The position numbers and the translations under genes were made by a program. This document shows positions 63,260 through 64,000 of a DNA stretch of 64,000 nucleotides, one piece after another. How positions within the stretch are numbered: position 1 is the first letter of the stretch; each line of letters opens with the position of its first letter. Source of the DNA: Methanobacterium sp. UBA176 (GTDB taxonomy: Archaea; Methanobacteriota; Methanobacteria; Methanobacteriales; Methanobacteriaceae); assembly GCA_002505765.1 (NCBI GenBank), contig DAVZ01000005.1, forward strand, positions 1 through 64,000, in the 5' to 3' direction. Under the pieces are notes generated by a model. It saw only the letters and a program-made list of their open reading frames with translations, searched no databases and was not told the origin of the DNA.

Positions 63260-64000
63260 TTATTTTATCCCAAACATTTGTTTCAGATGGTCGATGATGG
63301 GTTTGAATTCATTAATAATTATTTCTTTAAATTTACTTAGCTTATCTGTTGCCATTTGAATAACATCAAGTCCGAAGTATTTCTCGACAAGTTTAATAAT
63401 GGCTACTGCTAGGAGGAAGTAACCAAAAATTTGCATGGTTCCACTAAACATCATTTTAAAAATGAAATCAAAAAACAACCCGCAAATTGTCATAAAAATC
63501 ATGACAGCATCCAGTAATGTTGGATCTATCGCGAAAAGACCAATAGAAATTCCGAATAATATAAAATCCATCACAGTGGGATTTTTTACACCTAGGTTTT
63601 TCATGGCCCACTTTCCAAAATTACTTTTCAATTCTTCAACATTTCCATTTAAAAATCTCGCGGCTACTGCCGATGTGGCTAGCATCGCTGCTGCTATTAA
63701 AATTTCCGAGATTATACTCGTATCTAACTTCCATTCTGGCATTTGAGGTGGAGATGTAGTCTGATTTTCATCAGTATCTTTTGGTGGGTTGTAAGCCACG
63801 CGTTTCCTAACATAGTCAATGTCACGATCCAACTGAGTTTTTGGCGGGATTAATGGCCCCAAACCTGGTGGTGTAGGTCCGGGTGTAGGAGGACTTGGAG
63901 GTAAAGGTGGTGTGGGCGGTATAGGTGGAGTATCAGGTGGTGTAGGAGGATTTGGAGGTTTAATATCTGGAGGAAAAGTATAAGGCAAGCCATTCAATTC
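63260..64000 (-). CDS. Proline-rich membrane protein of the island (partial, N terminus beyond the window)
   Basis: The frame is open to the window edge, so the N terminus is missing. The visible part starts LPYTFPPDIKPPNPPTPPDT, continues with about 30 residues of Pro-rich spacer, then GLGPLIPPKTQLDRDIDYVR, matching the PKTQLDRD block of the 60023 protein. The C terminus has several hydrophobic segments (SEILIAAAMLATSAVAARFL, FILFGISIGLFAI, FGYFLLAVAIIKLVEKYFGL) and a charged tail. It probably carries DUF11 domains upstream and is anchored in the membrane with the tail inside. Confidence 0.7.
   Translation of the reverse strand, partial: ELNGLPYTFPPDIKPPNPPTPPDTPPIPPTPPLPPSPPTPGPTPPGLGPLIPPKTQLDRDIDYVRKRVAYNPPKDTDENQTTSPPQMPEWKLDTSIISEILIAAAMLATSAVAARFLNGNVEELKSNFGKWAMKNLGVKNPTVMDFILFGISIGLFAIDPTLLDAVMIFMTICGLFFDFIFKMMFSGTMQIFGYFLLAVAIIKLVEKYFGLDVIQMATDKLSKFKEIIINEFKPIIDHLKQMFGIK

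Overview
The window looks like chromosomal DNA of a mesophilic, AT-rich member of the Methanobacteriales, most likely the genus Methanobacterium. Markers are a close MthK-type potassium channel, CoM/CoB thiol:fumarate reductase subunit TfrA, O-phosphoseryl-tRNA synthetase, the nitrogenase-like F430 enzyme CfbD, archaeal RNA polymerase subunits, Csl4, Dph2 and Pus10, and secreted DUF11 proteins. The genus is an inference from gene content and composition; no rRNA gene is present.

Layout. 1-3717 is a minus-strand housekeeping run (hpt, dph2, csl4, rpoL, DUF99, a broken Nudix gene). 3896-12555 is the plus-strand archaeal translation cluster (SRP54, pus10, rpl21e, rpoF, DUF655, rsmA, HemK-like methyltransferase). 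About 2 kb of decayed accessory genes, including an MNT/HEPN pair with a dead HEPN gene, lies between rsmA and the methyltransferase. 12.7-30.4 kb mixes a cupin, secreted hydrolases (two M14-like proteins and a subtilase), cbiE, an Obg/YchF-type GTPase, a Na,K-ATPase-like P-type pump, a DUF11 surface protein, the MthK channel and sfsA. 30.5-47.3 kb carries metabolic genes (cfbD, a sugar nucleotidyltransferase-cupin fusion, hisH, a PurM-like protein, tRNA-Arg(GCG), tfrA, sepS, nfi, ribK, ribB, a GATase/AAA_26 protein, gatA). 47.4-58.6 kb carries transporters, redox proteins and a PadR-ABC-PQQ export operon. 58.6-64 kb is an accessory island with repeated pairs of a surface proline-rich protein and a cytosolic helical protein; one pair has been fused by recombination.

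The most unusual signal is dispersed. Six arrays of short AT-rich palindromes (about 20-25 bp each, often with a GAA or TTC loop and GGC/GCC-like joints) occur at 395-490, 8178-8273, 10166-10266, 11642-11695, 31429-31547 and 37450-37570. Some modules are nested inside others. One array sits in frame, without a stop, inside the apparently functional cfbD gene, and another adds 32 in-frame codons to a Nudix gene. They resemble in behaviour, not in sequence, the protein-coding palindromic elements of Rickettsia. I know of no description of them in methanogens.

Pseudogenes are frequent: Nudix, two unknown small genes, HEPN, DUF1697 beside the tRNA, and a truncated paralogue in the right-hand island. 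This suggests a genome that tolerates slow decay of accessory genes around intact core operons.
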